Below, piece after piece: positions 1-6,065 of a stretch of DNA of 6,065 nt. The stretch lies in assembly GCA_031267455.1 (NCBI GenBank), contig JAIRZC010000111.1:1-6065 (forward strand). Reading direction: 5' to 3'. How positions within the stretch are numbered: position 1 is the stretch's first letter; each line of letters begins with the position of its first letter. The notes below the pieces were generated by a model. It had not been told where the DNA came from. It saw only the letters and a program-made list of their open reading frames with translations, and did no database searches. Source of the stretch: Accumulibacter sp. GTDB taxonomy: Bacteria > Pseudomonadota > Gammaproteobacteria > Burkholderiales > Rhodocyclaceae. The translations under genes were made by a program, and so were the position numbers.

Positions 1-138
1 AAGGCCCTGCTGGCGCGTTTCGGCCTTTTCGGCCCGCCTGGGATCATTTTCTTCGACGCAAACGGACGCGAAAAATCGCGCGTCATAGGATTTCAAGACG
101 CCGGCGCCTTTCTGGCGACGCTTCACCGCTTGCGCTGA
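1..138 (+). CDS. dsbD: Thiol:disulfide interchange protein DsbD, C-terminal end (partial)
   Basis: Reading frame 1 is open from the first base to a TGA at 136-138 and gives the last 45 residues of a protein whose start lies left of the window. The piece contains FGLFGPPGIIFFDANGRE followed by RVIGFQDAGAFLATL. This matches the end of the C-terminal thioredoxin-fold domain of DsbD, where a conserved Gly-Pro/Leu-Pro turn is followed by a hydrophobic strand and a Gly-Phe-x-Asp-Ala-x-x-Phe helix. In the known family, DsbD carries electrons from cytoplasmic thioredoxin across the inner membrane, and this domain passes them on to periplasmic DsbC and similar proteins. The CxxC active site and the membrane part would be upstream and cannot be seen here. 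A stand-alone thioredoxin-like protein with the same ending is the main alternative. Confidence 0.8.
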   Translation, partial: KALLARFGLFGPPGIIFFDANGREKSRVIGFQDAGAFLATLHRLR

Positions 139-164
139 TTTCGCTCAGCCAGAAAATCGCTCGC

Positions 165-170
165 TATAAT
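165..170 (+). promoter_or_regulatory. Candidate -10 box (TATAAT) upstream of the transporter gene
   Basis: A perfect TATAAT lies 26 bases after the dsbD stop codon, in the only gap before the EamA transporter gene. I find no good -35 hexamer 16-19 bases upstream; the best candidates match TTGACA at only two or three positions. There is also no TGn extension. If used, transcription would start near 177 and leave a leader of about 160 bases before the transporter start. In such GC-rich sequence a perfect -10 box is unlikely by chance, but without a -35 it remains a candidate. Confidence 0.3.
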
Positions 171-217
171 CCCGGAACCTGCCGTTAACCACCGATTTTT
201 CGTGCCCATATCCTGTA

Positions 218-343
218 ATGACCGGTTTCCCCCGCTTTTCCCGCAGCCTCCCGGCGCATGATGAAGTCGCCGCGCGTCCGAAAGCGCCGCCCCGAAGCGC
301 GTTTTCTCCCTGCCTGCGCGCCCACACGCGCTTTCCCGGATGA
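218..343 (+). CDS. Possible 41-residue small ORF overlapping the transporter start
   Basis: An ATG at 218 opens a 41-codon frame ending in TGA at 341-343. That stop overlaps the transporter ATG at 340-342 as ATGA, the arrangement typical of translationally coupled genes. The peptide begins MTGFPRFSRSLPAHDEV and ends in HTRFPG. It is basic and Pro/Arg-rich, with no membrane segment, signal peptide or family that I recognise. About 70 percent of its codons end in G or C, much like the neighbouring genes. It sits about 40 bases after the possible transcription start set by the TATAAT box. Against it, no Shine-Dalgarno sequence precedes the ATG, and a short open frame in GC-rich DNA is common by chance. 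It could be a leader peptide or nothing. Confidence 0.18.
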   Translation: MTGFPRFSRSLPAHDEVAARPKAPPRSAFSPCLRAHTRFPG

Positions 344-1290
344 TCCGGGCTTTTCTCTCCGCATCGCCCATGTCCGCCCGATTCTCACCCATCGTTTCGC
401 TCCGCCGCTTCCCGAACCCGTATGTCCTGCTGACGTGCTCGTCGCTTTTCTGGTCGGGGAACATGGTCGTCGGCCGCGCCGTTCGCGGCGATGTCCCGCC
501 CTTTGCGCTGGCGTTTTGGCGCTGGGCGATCGCTTTTCTCCTGACGGTCCCTTTCGCCCTGCCGCATCTGCCTTCCCAATGGCCCCTGCTCAAGCGAAAC
601 TGGTTCGCCACGACGGTTCTCGGCATCATCGGCGTTGGCTGCTACAACACCTTCGCCTATCTGGCGCTGCGACATACGACCGCAACCAATGCGCTTTTGC
701 TCAATTCCTTCATCCCGATCGCAACGATCACGCTCTCTTGGCTTCTTCTGCGAAAAACCCTGCGACGCGTCGAAGGTATCGGCGTCCTGGTTTCTCTTTT
801 CGGCGTCACGATCATCATCGCGCGAGGGAACGCGGCGACGCTCGCCGGACTGACGCTGAACGTCGGCGACCTGTGGATGCTGCTCGCCGTCCTCGCATGG
901 GCGCTTTACACTATCGGACTGCACTGGCGTCCCGAGGGAATTCATCCGATGCTCCTGCTCGCCGCCCTCACGCTGATTGGGATCGTAACGTTGCTCCCGG
1001 CCTACGTCCTGGAGATCCATAACGGCGCGGGCATCCACGTCACGCCCAAAGCGCTTTTCGCGATCGCCTACGTCGGCGTTCTTCCCGGATTCGCGGGCTA
1101 TGTCTTCTACAATCGCGCCGTCGGCGAGGTCGGCGCGAACAAAGCCAGCCTTTTCATCCACTTGATGCCGGTATTCGGCACACTGCTTTCGGCCGTTTTT
1201 CTCGACGAGACTCCAATGCCCTATCACTACGCCGGAATCGCGCTGATTTTTTCGGGCATTTATCTCACGACCTCGCGCAGGCTTGCCTGA
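340..1290 (+). CDS. EamA/DMT-family membrane transporter
   Basis: This 316-residue protein has the two-repeat, ten-helix design of the drug/metabolite transporter (EamA, formerly DUF6) family in the inner membrane. Likely helices lie near residues 28-46, 55-75, 89-110, 116-137, 144-161, 177-194, 202-225, 238-258, 266-288 and 294-312. The first repeat shows LFWSGNMVVGRAV and later FIPIATITLSWLLLRKTL. The second shows GDLWMLLAVLAWALYTIG, then MPVFGTLLSAVFLDETP and a closing GIALIFSGIYLTTSRR, all typical of the family. The length is usual. Characterised members export amino acids, purines or metabolites, but the sequence does not show the substrate. The ATG at 340 has no obvious ribosome binding site. 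The ATG at 370 (residue 11) is an alternative that keeps all helices, and the frame is closed upstream by a TGA at 262-264. The gene is followed three bases later by mtfA, probably in the same transcript. Confidence 0.9.
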   Translation: MIRAFLSASPMSARFSPIVSLRRFPNPYVLLTCSSLFWSGNMVVGRAVRGDVPPFALAFWRWAIAFLLTVPFALPHLPSQWPLLKRNWFATTVLGIIGVGCYNTFAYLALRHTTATNALLLNSFIPIATITLSWLLLRKTLRRVEGIGVLVSLFGVTIIIARGNAATLAGLTLNVGDLWMLLAVLAWALYTIGLHWRPEGIHPMLLLAALTLIGIVTLLPAYVLEIHNGAGIHVTPKALFAIAYVGVLPGFAGYVFYNRAVGEVGANKASLFIHLMPVFGTLLSAVFLDETPMPYHYAGIALIFSGIYLTTSRRLA

Positions 1291-1293
1291 ACG

Positions 1294-2109
1294 ATGTTCA
1301 CGGGCCGACTCTTGCGCTGGCTGCGCAAATTCCCGCCCTCGCGCGGTCCAGGCGCATCCCGGCCCGCGCGAATACCCGACGCGGCCTGGAACACGGCTTT
1401 TTCCGCCCTCCCCTTTCTTTCACGTCTTTCCGCCGAAGAAGAGCGCCGCTTGAAACGCCTGGCCGAAGGCTTTCTCTCCGAAAAGGAATTCGCCGGCGCG
1501 GGGGGCTTCGAAATCACCGACGCGATATGCGTTTCGATCGCCATGCAAGCCTGCCTGCCGATCCTGAACCTCGGCATGGCGTATTACGACGGATGGATCG
1601 GAATCGTCGTCTACCCCGATGAATTCGTCGTCCCCCGTGTCACTCTCGACGAATCCGGCGTGATCCACGAATACGACGACATCGCCTCCGGCGAAGCCTG
1701 GGAAGGCGGTCCCGTCCTCGTTTCGTGGAAAGACGCAAAAATGGCCGGCGAAGGCTATAACGTCGTGATCCACGAGTTCGCGCACAAGCTCGACATGCGC
1801 GACGGACGGATCGACGGCATCCCGCCGCTTCCGCCCGACATTCCGGCCAAAGAATGGGAAGAGACGCTACTTTCCGCCTTTGACGAATTTTGCGCGTTCC
1901 CGCGCCCCGAATTCGATGACGACGAGGGCTACGGGTTCGACGAATACGCTGCGACGAACCTCGAAGAATTTTTCGCCGTCATGAGCGAAGCCTTCTTCGA
2001 GGAAGCCAAACGCCTGCGCGACGAGTTCCCGGCGCTTTACGCGATCTTCTCTCGCTTTTACCGCCAGGACCCCGCGCGGGCCGCCGGCTCGGCAATGTTC
2101 AGGGGATGA
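1294..2109 (+). CDS. mtfA: MtfA-type zinc metallopeptidase (Mlc titration factor family)
   Basis: This 271-residue cytoplasmic protein belongs to the MtfA family of gluzincin-like peptidases. The zinc motif VIHEFAHKLDM places the HExxH at residues 160-164 (H160, E161, H164). The third ligand is probably E225 in NLEEFFAVMSEAFFE. Other family marks are IVVYPDEFVV near 104-113, GPVLVSW near 139-145, GEGYNVVIHE before the motif, and a C-terminal FPALYAIFSRFYRQDP. E. coli MtfA is about 265 residues, so this copy is full length. In E. coli it binds and inactivates the glucose repressor Mlc and has aminopeptidase activity. No Mlc or pts gene is in view, so the partner here is unknown. The ATG lies three bases after the transporter stop with no clear ribosome binding site, suggesting coupling. 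An acidic stretch near 207-217 precedes the third ligand. The 3' end overlaps qor on the opposite strand. Confidence 0.92.
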   Translation: MFTGRLLRWLRKFPPSRGPGASRPARIPDAAWNTAFSALPFLSRLSAEEERRLKRLAEGFLSEKEFAGAGGFEITDAICVSIAMQACLPILNLGMAYYDGWIGIVVYPDEFVVPRVTLDESGVIHEYDDIASGEAWEGGPVLVSWKDAKMAGEGYNVVIHEFAHKLDMRDGRIDGIPPLPPDIPAKEWEETLLSAFDEFCAFPRPEFDDDEGYGFDEYAATNLEEFFAVMSEAFFEEAKRLRDEFPALYAIFSRFYRQDPARAAGSAMFRG

Positions 2110-3079
2110 TCAGGATGGCGCCCTCGGTCTTGCGCGACATGGCCGTCCGGTGCGCCTCGACGACATCGTCGAGGCTAAAGCGCGCGCCGATGCTCGGCTT
2201 GACGATTCCCGAAGAAACGGCGGAAAACAGATCCGAAGCGTTTTCGCGGAAAGCGCGCGGGTCCGCGTTATGCGGAAAAACCGACGGGCGCGTCAGGTAA
2301 AGGCAACCCTTCTTGTTGAGATATTCCGGCTCGACCGCGGGCGCGGGACCGGAAGCGGCGCCGAAAACGACGACGATCCCGAATTGCGCCGCGCAGTCGA
2401 TCGATTTGAAAAAGGTATCCTTCCCGACGGAATCATAGACGACGTCGGCTTTCTTTCCGCCCGTCTCTTTGAGCAGCGTATCGACCCAGCCGTCCTTCGA
2501 ATAATCGATCGCGACATCGGCGCCGGCTTTTTTCGCGGCCGCGCATTTTTCCGGCGTACTCGCCGTCCCAATGACGAAAGCCCCCAAACCTTTCGCCCAT
2601 TGGCACAGGATCTGCCCAACGCCGCCCGCCGCCGCATGGACGAGGACGATCTCACCCGACTTGACCGCATGCGTTTTCCGGATCAGGTACTGCGCCGTGA
2701 TCCCCTTGAAGATCAGCGCCGCGGCCTCGTCGTCGCCGATTCCCGCAGGGATCGGAACGAGCCGCCCGGCGGGAACGTTCCGATAGTCCGCATACGCGCC
2801 GATCCCGGCGTTCATATACGCGACACGGTCGCCCGGCCTGACGTCGACGACACCCTCGCCGACCGCCTCGACGACGCCCTCGGCCTCGTGTCCGAGTCCC
2901 GTGGGCAGCGACAACGGGTACTTGCCCTGGCGTTGATAAACGTCGATGTAATTGAAACCGACGGCAGTCTGGCGCAATTGCGCTTCCCCTGGAGCCGGGT
3001 CGGCAAGATCGACCGTTTGCCGTTTCATGACTTCGGGTTCGCCGAATTCGGTAATGACGATTTTACGCGCGCTTCGCAT
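2099..3079 (-). CDS. qor: NADPH:quinone oxidoreductase (Qor, zinc-free MDR family)
   Basis: This 326-residue protein matches E. coli Qor (327 residues) along its whole length. It has GFNYIDVYQRQGKYP (41-55) and LPTGLGHEAEGVVEAVG (58-74), then the nucleotide-binding loop HAAAGGVG (148-155) followed by CQWAKGLGA. After that come VVYDSVGKDTF (213-223), the NKKGCLYLTRPS region and a closing EGAILIIP. The catalytic-zinc cysteines of alcohol dehydrogenases are absent, as expected for quinone oxidoreductases of the medium-chain dehydrogenase/reductase superfamily. Members reduce quinones or enones with NADPH in the cytoplasm, by one-electron chemistry in some cases. The ATG at 3079 follows an AAGGA box by six bases, so the start is secure. 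It is the last gene of the leftward block, separated from the FAD dehydrogenase by 114 bases, and may have its own promoter. The stop lies inside the end of mtfA. Confidence 0.93.
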   Translation of the reverse strand: MRSARKIVITEFGEPEVMKRQTVDLADPAPGEAQLRQTAVGFNYIDVYQRQGKYPLSLPTGLGHEAEGVVEAVGEGVVDVRPGDRVAYMNAGIGAYADYRNVPAGRLVPIPAGIGDDEAAALIFKGITAQYLIRKTHAVKSGEIVLVHAAAGGVGQILCQWAKGLGAFVIGTASTPEKCAAAKKAGADVAIDYSKDGWVDTLLKETGGKKADVVYDSVGKDTFFKSIDCAAQFGIVVVFGAASGPAPAVEPEYLNKKGCLYLTRPSVFPHNADPRAFRENASDLFSAVSSGIVKPSIGARFSLDDVVEAHRTAMSRKTEGAILIIP

Positions 3080-3085
3080 ATCTTT

Positions 3086-3090
3086 TCCTT
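3086..3090 (-). promoter_or_regulatory. Ribosome binding site of qor
   Basis: On the minus strand the sequence AAAGGAAAAGAT directly precedes the qor ATG. The AAGGA core is six bases from the start codon, which is a good Shine-Dalgarno spacing. It is one of the clearest in the window and fixes the qor start. Confidence 0.7.
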
Positions 3091-3133
3091 TCAGGTCTCA
3101 AATAGAAGCATTCCATTCCAAAATCACCCGCAA

Positions 3134-3192
3134 CCCTTTCCCTCTTCGCCCGCGACGCGAAGACGCGCCGCCGAAAATTCGGATGGAAAGGG
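3134..3192 (-). other. Structured spacer between the FAD dehydrogenase and qor (possible branched RNA fold)
   Basis: The spacer holds three nested inverted repeats. An 8-base outer pair (CCCTTTCC at 3134-3141 with GGAAAGGG at 3185-3192) encloses two hairpins. One is a perfect 7-base stem, TCTTCGC (3143-3149) with GCGAAGA (3157-3163), around a 7-base loop. The other is a 4-base stem, CCGA with TCGG (3171-3182), around a 4-base loop. As RNA from the minus strand this could form a three-way junction starting 1 base after the dehydrogenase stop codon and ending about 55 bases before the qor start. No run of U follows, so it is not a standard intrinsic terminator. It may be a processing or stability element or a weak attenuator; chance pairing in GC-rich DNA is possible. 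Confidence 0.3.
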
Positions 3193-3193
3193 A

Positions 3194-4597
3194 TTACAGC
3201 ACCTTCCCCGGATTCATCAGGCCCAAAGGGTCGATCGCGTCCTTGATCGCGCGCATCGTCCGGATTTCGACCGCGCTCGTGTAGCGCAACAACTCGTCGC
3301 GCTTGAGTTGGCCGATGCCGTGCTCGGCGCTGATGCTGCCGCCGAATTCATCGACGATATCGTAAACGATCCGGTTGACCCGCGACTGCAATTTGATGAA
3401 TTCCGAATTTTCGGCCTCGTCGGGTTTCGACGGGTTGTAATGCAGGTTCCCATCGCCCAAATGCCCGAAAGCGACGATTCGAATCCCCGGAAAAGCCCGC
3501 TCGAGCGCAGCATCGGCCCGTTTCATGAATTCCGCGATACGCGAGACTGGAACGGAGATATCGTGCTTGATGCTGAAACCCTCGGCCTTTTGCGCTTCGC
3601 CGATGTTCTCGCGCAAAGCCCACAAACGCCGCGCCTGCTCGCCGCCGTCGGCAAGAACGGCGTCGGTCAGCGCCCCCTTTTCGAGCATTTTTTCAAGAAA
3701 ATCCTCGAGCGCCGTCCGGAGCGAATCGTTCTCGCCCGCGTCGGTCAGTTCGACCAGAAGATGCCAGGGGCTCGCCTCATCCAAGGGCGGGCGCGAACCT
3801 GGAATATGCTTGAGCACGAGATCGACCGATATATCCGAAATAAGCTCGCACGCGGTCAACGCGCCGCCGAACGCGCCCTGCAGGCGCCCGAAAAGTTCAA
3901 GCGCCAAAGCGGGCGAGTCGATCGCGAGCCAGGCGGTCAGCATCGTCCGCGGCTGCGGAAAGAGTTTCAGGACGGCAGCCGTAACGATCCCAAGCGTTCC
4001 TTCGGCGCCGATAAAAAGCTGCTTCAGATCGTAACCCGTGTTGTCCTTGCGCAAACCGCGCAGGCCATCCCAGATTTCCCCGTCTGGAAGAACGACTTCA
4101 AGACCGAGCGTCAGTTCGCGCATCGTTCCATAATGCAGCACATGTACCCCTCCGGCGTTCGTCGACAGGTTACCGCCGATCTGGCAGCTCCCTTCGGCGG
4201 CAAGCGAGAGCGGAAAGAGCCGGCCGACGCTCGAGGCCGCTTCATGAAGCGTCCGCAGAACGCAGCCCGCCTCGGCGATCAAGGTATTGTTCATCGGGTC
4301 GATCGAGCGGATTTTGTTCATTCTCGACAAACTGACCAGGACGGACTTCCCGTCCCCGCTCGGGATTCCCGCGCCGCAGTGGCTCGTATTTCCCCCTTGC
4401 GGCACCATCGCGACGCCAGAAGCGGCGCAGGCGCGAACGATCCCGGCGACCTCGTCGCGCGTTTTCGGGCGCGCGACGCAACGCGCGAGGCCGTGATGAC
4501 GCATCCGCCAATCGACGAGATAGGGCCGCAGGTCCTCGGGTCGTGTCAGCACGTTTTCCGCGCCGACGACGGCGGAAAGGCGTTCGATCAATTCCAC
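3194..4597 (-). CDS. FAD-linked 2-hydroxyacid dehydrogenase (D-2-hydroxyglutarate / D-lactate dehydrogenase type)
   Basis: Read from the GTG at 4597, this is a 467-residue cytoplasmic flavoprotein of the vanillyl-alcohol-oxidase/PCMH superfamily. The FAD-binding half shows [16 protein letters not shown] (64-79), [10 protein letters not shown] (141-150) and [12 protein letters not shown] (195-206). The C-terminal FAD-oxidase half shows KHDISVPV (344-351), [11 protein letters not shown] (378-388) and SAEHGIG (423-429), and ends in the family's NPGK. H379, H386 and E425 match the metal ligands that bind the substrate carboxylate in D-2-hydroxyglutarate and D-lactate dehydrogenases. Such enzymes oxidise a D-2-hydroxyacid to the 2-oxoacid and pass electrons to a flavoprotein, cytochrome or quinone. 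D-2-hydroxyglutarate is the likelier substrate, since GlcD and cytochrome-linked DLD diverge in these motifs, but this is inference. The GTG follows GGAG by eight bases and overlaps the rimO end by ten. An in-frame ATG at 4759 would add a 54-residue Arg-rich tail encoded within rimO and is unlikely. Confidence 0.88.
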   Translation of the reverse strand: MELIERLSAVVGAENVLTRPEDLRPYLVDWRMRHHGLARCVARPKTRDEVAGIVRACAASGVAMVPQGGNTSHCGAGIPSGDGKSVLVSLSRMNKIRSIDPMNNTLIAEAGCVLRTLHEAASSVGRLFPLSLAAEGSCQIGGNLSTNAGGVHVLHYGTMRELTLGLEVVLPDGEIWDGLRGLRKDNTGYDLKQLFIGAEGTLGIVTAAVLKLFPQPRTMLTAWLAIDSPALALELFGRLQGAFGGALTACELISDISVDLVLKHIPGSRPPLDEASPWHLLVELTDAGENDSLRTALEDFLEKMLEKGALTDAVLADGGEQARRLWALRENIGEAQKAEGFSIKHDISVPVSRIAEFMKRADAALERAFPGIRIVAFGHLGDGNLHYNPSKPDEAENSEFIKLQSRVNRIVYDIVDEFGGSISAEHGIGQLKRDELLRYTSAVEIRTMRAIKDAIDPLGLMNPGKVL

Positions 4598-5949
4598 GGC
4601 TTGTTCTCCGGATTTACGGAAATCTCGGCGTAAAGGTCGTGCTCGTCGGCGTCGACGATGCGCGCCTTCAAAAAATCGCCGGGCTTTGCGTCGAAAAAAC
4701 CGTCGATGAGAACCAGGCCGTCGACTTCCGGGGCATCCGCCTCCGAACGGGCGATACAACCCTCGTCATCGATGGCGTCGACGAGAACCGTCATTTCCTT
4801 CCCGATCTTCGCCGCGAGCCGCTCCGCCGAAATATCCTCCTGAACCTCCATCAGCCGCCGCCTGCGCTCCTCCCGCACCGCTTCAGGCACCGCGTCGGGC
4901 AAGGCGTTCGCCGCGGCCCCTTCGACCGGAGAATAGGGAAAGCACCCCACGCGGTCGAGCCTGGCCTCCTTGAGAAAATCGAGAAGCTCTTCGAATTCCG
5001 CCTCCGTCTCGCCGGGGAAACCGACGATGAAGGAACTCCGGATCGCGATCTCCGGGCAAGCCGCGCGCCAGGCGCGAATGCGCCCGATCGCGTTCCCGGC
5101 ATCCGCCGGACGTTTCATCGCCTTGAGAAGGCGCGGGTGCGCGTGCTGGAAAGGCACGTCGAGATAAGGCAGGATTTTCTTTTCGGCCATCAATGGCAAA
5201 AGGCCGTCGATCGCCGGATAGGGATAAACATAATGCAGGCGGATCCAGACATCAAAACCGGCGAGCGCTTCACAAAGTTCGGCGATGCGCGTCTTCACCG
5301 GGCGACCGCCGTAGAACCCCGTCCGGTATTTCAGGTCGGCGCCGTAAGCGCCCGTATCCTGTGAAATCACAAGGATTTCCTTCACGCCCGCTTCGGCGAG
5401 CGCGCTCGCCTCGCGCAGGACATCGCCGACGGGACGGCTGACGAGCGGACCGCGCAGCGAAGGAATGACGCAGAACGTACACGAATGATTGCAACCCTCG
5501 GAAATCTTCAAATAGGCGAAATGATCCGGCGTGAGCCTGACGCCCTGCGGCGGAACGAAGGAATCGAAGGAATCGGTTCGCGGAGGCAGGTGCGCGCGAA
5601 TGTGGCGCATCACCTCGTCGCACTCGTGCGGTCCCGTCACGGCGAGAACGCGCGGACAGGTTTCGCGCACGAGAGTCTCGCGGACTCCGAGGCAACCGGT
5701 GACGATGACCTTTCCATTCTCGGCAAGCGCCTCACCGATCACTTCGAGCGATTCTTCGATAGCCTCGTCGATGAATCCGCAGGTATTGACGACGACGAGG
5801 TCGGCGCCCGAGTAGGACGGCGAGATCAGGTAACCCTCGGCGCGAAGCCGTGTCAGGATCGCCTCGGAATCGACGAGCGCCTTCGGGCAGCCGAGTGAAA
5901 CGAAGCCGACTTTGGGAGGGCGCGCGACACGGGCAATCACGGAAAACAT
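4588..5949 (-). CDS. rimO: Ribosomal protein S12 methylthiotransferase RimO
   Basis: RimO is a radical-SAM enzyme with two 4Fe-4S clusters that adds a methylthio group to the beta carbon of a conserved aspartate of ribosomal protein S12. All three domains are present. The N-terminal UPF0004 domain has [16 protein letters not shown] (14-29), [11 protein letters not shown] (53-63) and VTGCLG (83-88), so the auxiliary cluster ligands are C21, C57 and C86. The radical-SAM core has [18 protein letters not shown] (151-168), with C153, C157 and C160 in the CxxxCxxC motif, and later [19 protein letters not shown] (305-323). A C-terminal TRAM domain runs from about 380 to the end. The SLGCPK and SCTFCVIP signatures and the 453-residue length favour RimO over its tRNA-modifying relative MiaB. 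The ATG at 5949 is only three bases from its AAGGA core. A GTG at 5940 (codon 4) has better spacing and is a fair alternative. First gene of the leftward block. Confidence 0.95.
   Translation of the reverse strand: MFSVIARVARPPKVGFVSLGCPKALVDSEAILTRLRAEGYLISPSYSGADLVVVNTCGFIDEAIEESLEVIGEALAENGKVIVTGCLGVRETLVRETCPRVLAVTGPHECDEVMRHIRAHLPPRTDSFDSFVPPQGVRLTPDHFAYLKISEGCNHSCTFCVIPSLRGPLVSRPVGDVLREASALAEAGVKEILVISQDTGAYGADLKYRTGFYGGRPVKTRIAELCEALAGFDVWIRLHYVYPYPAIDGLLPLMAEKKILPYLDVPFQHAHPRLLKAMKRPADAGNAIGRIRAWRAACPEIAIRSSFIVGFPGETEAEFEELLDFLKEARLDRVGCFPYSPVEGAAANALPDAVPEAVREERRRRLMEVQEDISAERLAAKIGKEMTVLVDAIDDEGCIARSEADAPEVDGLVLIDGFFDAKPGDFLKARIVDADEHDLYAEISVNPENKPWN
4606..4609 (-). promoter_or_regulatory. 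Ribosome binding site deciding the GTG start of the FAD dehydrogenase
   Basis: GGAG on the minus strand lies eight bases before the GTG at 4597, inside the last codons of rimO. No ATG usable as a start is nearby: the next in-frame Met is residue 32, already inside the conserved domain. The site supports coupled initiation by ribosomes finishing rimO. Confidence 0.6.
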
Positions 5950-5957
5950 CCTTCCTT
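5950..5957 (-). promoter_or_regulatory. Ribosome binding site of rimO
   Basis: The minus strand reads AAGGAAGG immediately before the ATG at 5949. The AAGGA core leaves only three bases to that ATG. The same box lies nine bases before the in-frame GTG at 5940, a more usual spacing. The site is strong, but it leaves the exact start undecided. Confidence 0.5.
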
Positions 5958-6027
5958 CGGCGCGCCCAAGTGGCTGGTCGGCGTTTGTGGCGCGTTTGAA
6001 AAAAACATGGGCAGGGTCGGATACGGC

Positions 6028-6058
6028 AAAAAAAGAAGGGCGAGCCTGACCCCGGCAC
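6028..6058. repeat. Possible dispersed-repeat or element edge (GGGCGAGCCTGACCCC with A-tract)
   Basis: A run of seven A (6028-6034) is followed by GAAGGGCGAGCCTGACCCCGG. Read on the minus strand this is GGGGTCAGGCTCGCCC followed by TTC and seven T. Motifs of the GGGGTCAGGCTC kind recall, from memory, short repeats beside REP-associated (IS200-like) transposases. On the minus strand it could also be a poor terminator for a gene beyond the window: a GGG/CCC stem with a ten-base loop, then the T-run. Only one copy is in view, and no transposase gene is seen. Confidence 0.2.
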
Positions 6059-6065
6059 TTGCGCG

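Noticed and set aside
134..149. A small hairpin (GCTGA/TCAGC, six-base loop) at the dsbD stop, considered as a terminator.
   Set aside because: Only five base pairs and no T-run follows; it overlaps the stop codon and is likely chance.
271..305. CGCGC/GCGCG inverted repeat followed by TTTT, considered as a terminator or attenuator before the transporter.
   Set aside because: The stem is five bases with a 21-base loop and the T-run is only four long; such pairs are common in this GC-rich sequence.
258..1022. A 254-codon plus-strand frame starting in the gap and overlapping the transporter.
   Set aside because: Product is Arg/Pro/Ala-rich without a recognisable domain, and it runs out of frame through a clear ten-helix transporter.
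385..1227. A 280-codon minus-strand open frame antisense to the EamA transporter.
   Set aside because: It is the mirror of hydrophobic transporter codons, giving a highly charged Arg/Asp/Glu/Gln-rich product with no family features.
2150..4633. An 827-codon open frame on the plus strand, antisense to qor and the FAD dehydrogenase.
   Set aside because: It is codon-aligned with both minus-strand genes, which share one frame. It stays open because those genes avoid TTA, CTA and TCA codons, as expected at high GC. The product is Arg/Asp-rich without any recognisable domain, while both opposite genes are well-supported families.
4543..5364. A 273-codon plus-strand open frame antisense to rimO.
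   Set aside because: Also codon-aligned with rimO and explained by the same codon avoidance; rimO has all its iron-sulfur motifs.
5958..6065. Promoter search in the rimO leader on the minus strand.
   Set aside because: No convincing -35/-10 pair is visible; the T-runs at 5999-6005 and 6028-6034 do not form recognisable boxes.

Overview
This is a compact, GC-rich chromosomal stretch with ordinary bacterial housekeeping and metabolic genes. I recognise six genes: the tail of a DsbD-type thiol:disulfide interchange protein, an EamA/DMT-family exporter, an MtfA-type zinc peptidase, a quinone oxidoreductase (Qor), an FAD-linked 2-hydroxyacid dehydrogenase and the ribosomal protein S12 methylthiotransferase RimO. 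This gene set, with DsbD, MtfA, a Qor very like the E. coli enzyme and RimO, suggests a Gram-negative pseudomonad-type bacterium (Pseudomonadota). Betaproteobacteria is my best guess, but the sequence does not prove the class. I see no phage, CRISPR, rRNA, tRNA or intact insertion sequence.

Layout: the left third reads rightward. The dsbD 3' end (1-138) is followed by a 201-base gap with a perfect TATAAT box and a possible 41-codon small ORF that overlaps the next start. Then come the EamA transporter (340-1290) and, three bases later, mtfA (1294-2109). The right two thirds read leftward as rimO (5949-4588), the FAD-linked dehydrogenase (4597-3194) and qor (3079-2099). The dehydrogenase GTG start lies inside the last codons of rimO, so those two are almost certainly translationally coupled. 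A 114-base spacer that can fold into a branched structure separates the dehydrogenase from qor, which has its own clear ribosome binding site. The two gene blocks converge and overlap tail to tail by 11 bases. The last 116 bases hold the rimO leader and, at the edge, a motif resembling a dispersed repeat.

Functionally, the leftward block combines a translation-fidelity modification (RimO, beta-methylthiolation of S12) with two flavin/nicotinamide oxidoreductases. The rightward block combines a small-molecule exporter with a cytoplasmic peptidase known in E. coli as a modulator of the repressor Mlc. I see no shared pathway across the window and no evidence of a new biological system. The points most worth a second look are the structured spacer before qor, the small ORF before the transporter, the repeat-like right edge, and the start-codon choices for the dehydrogenase and rimO.
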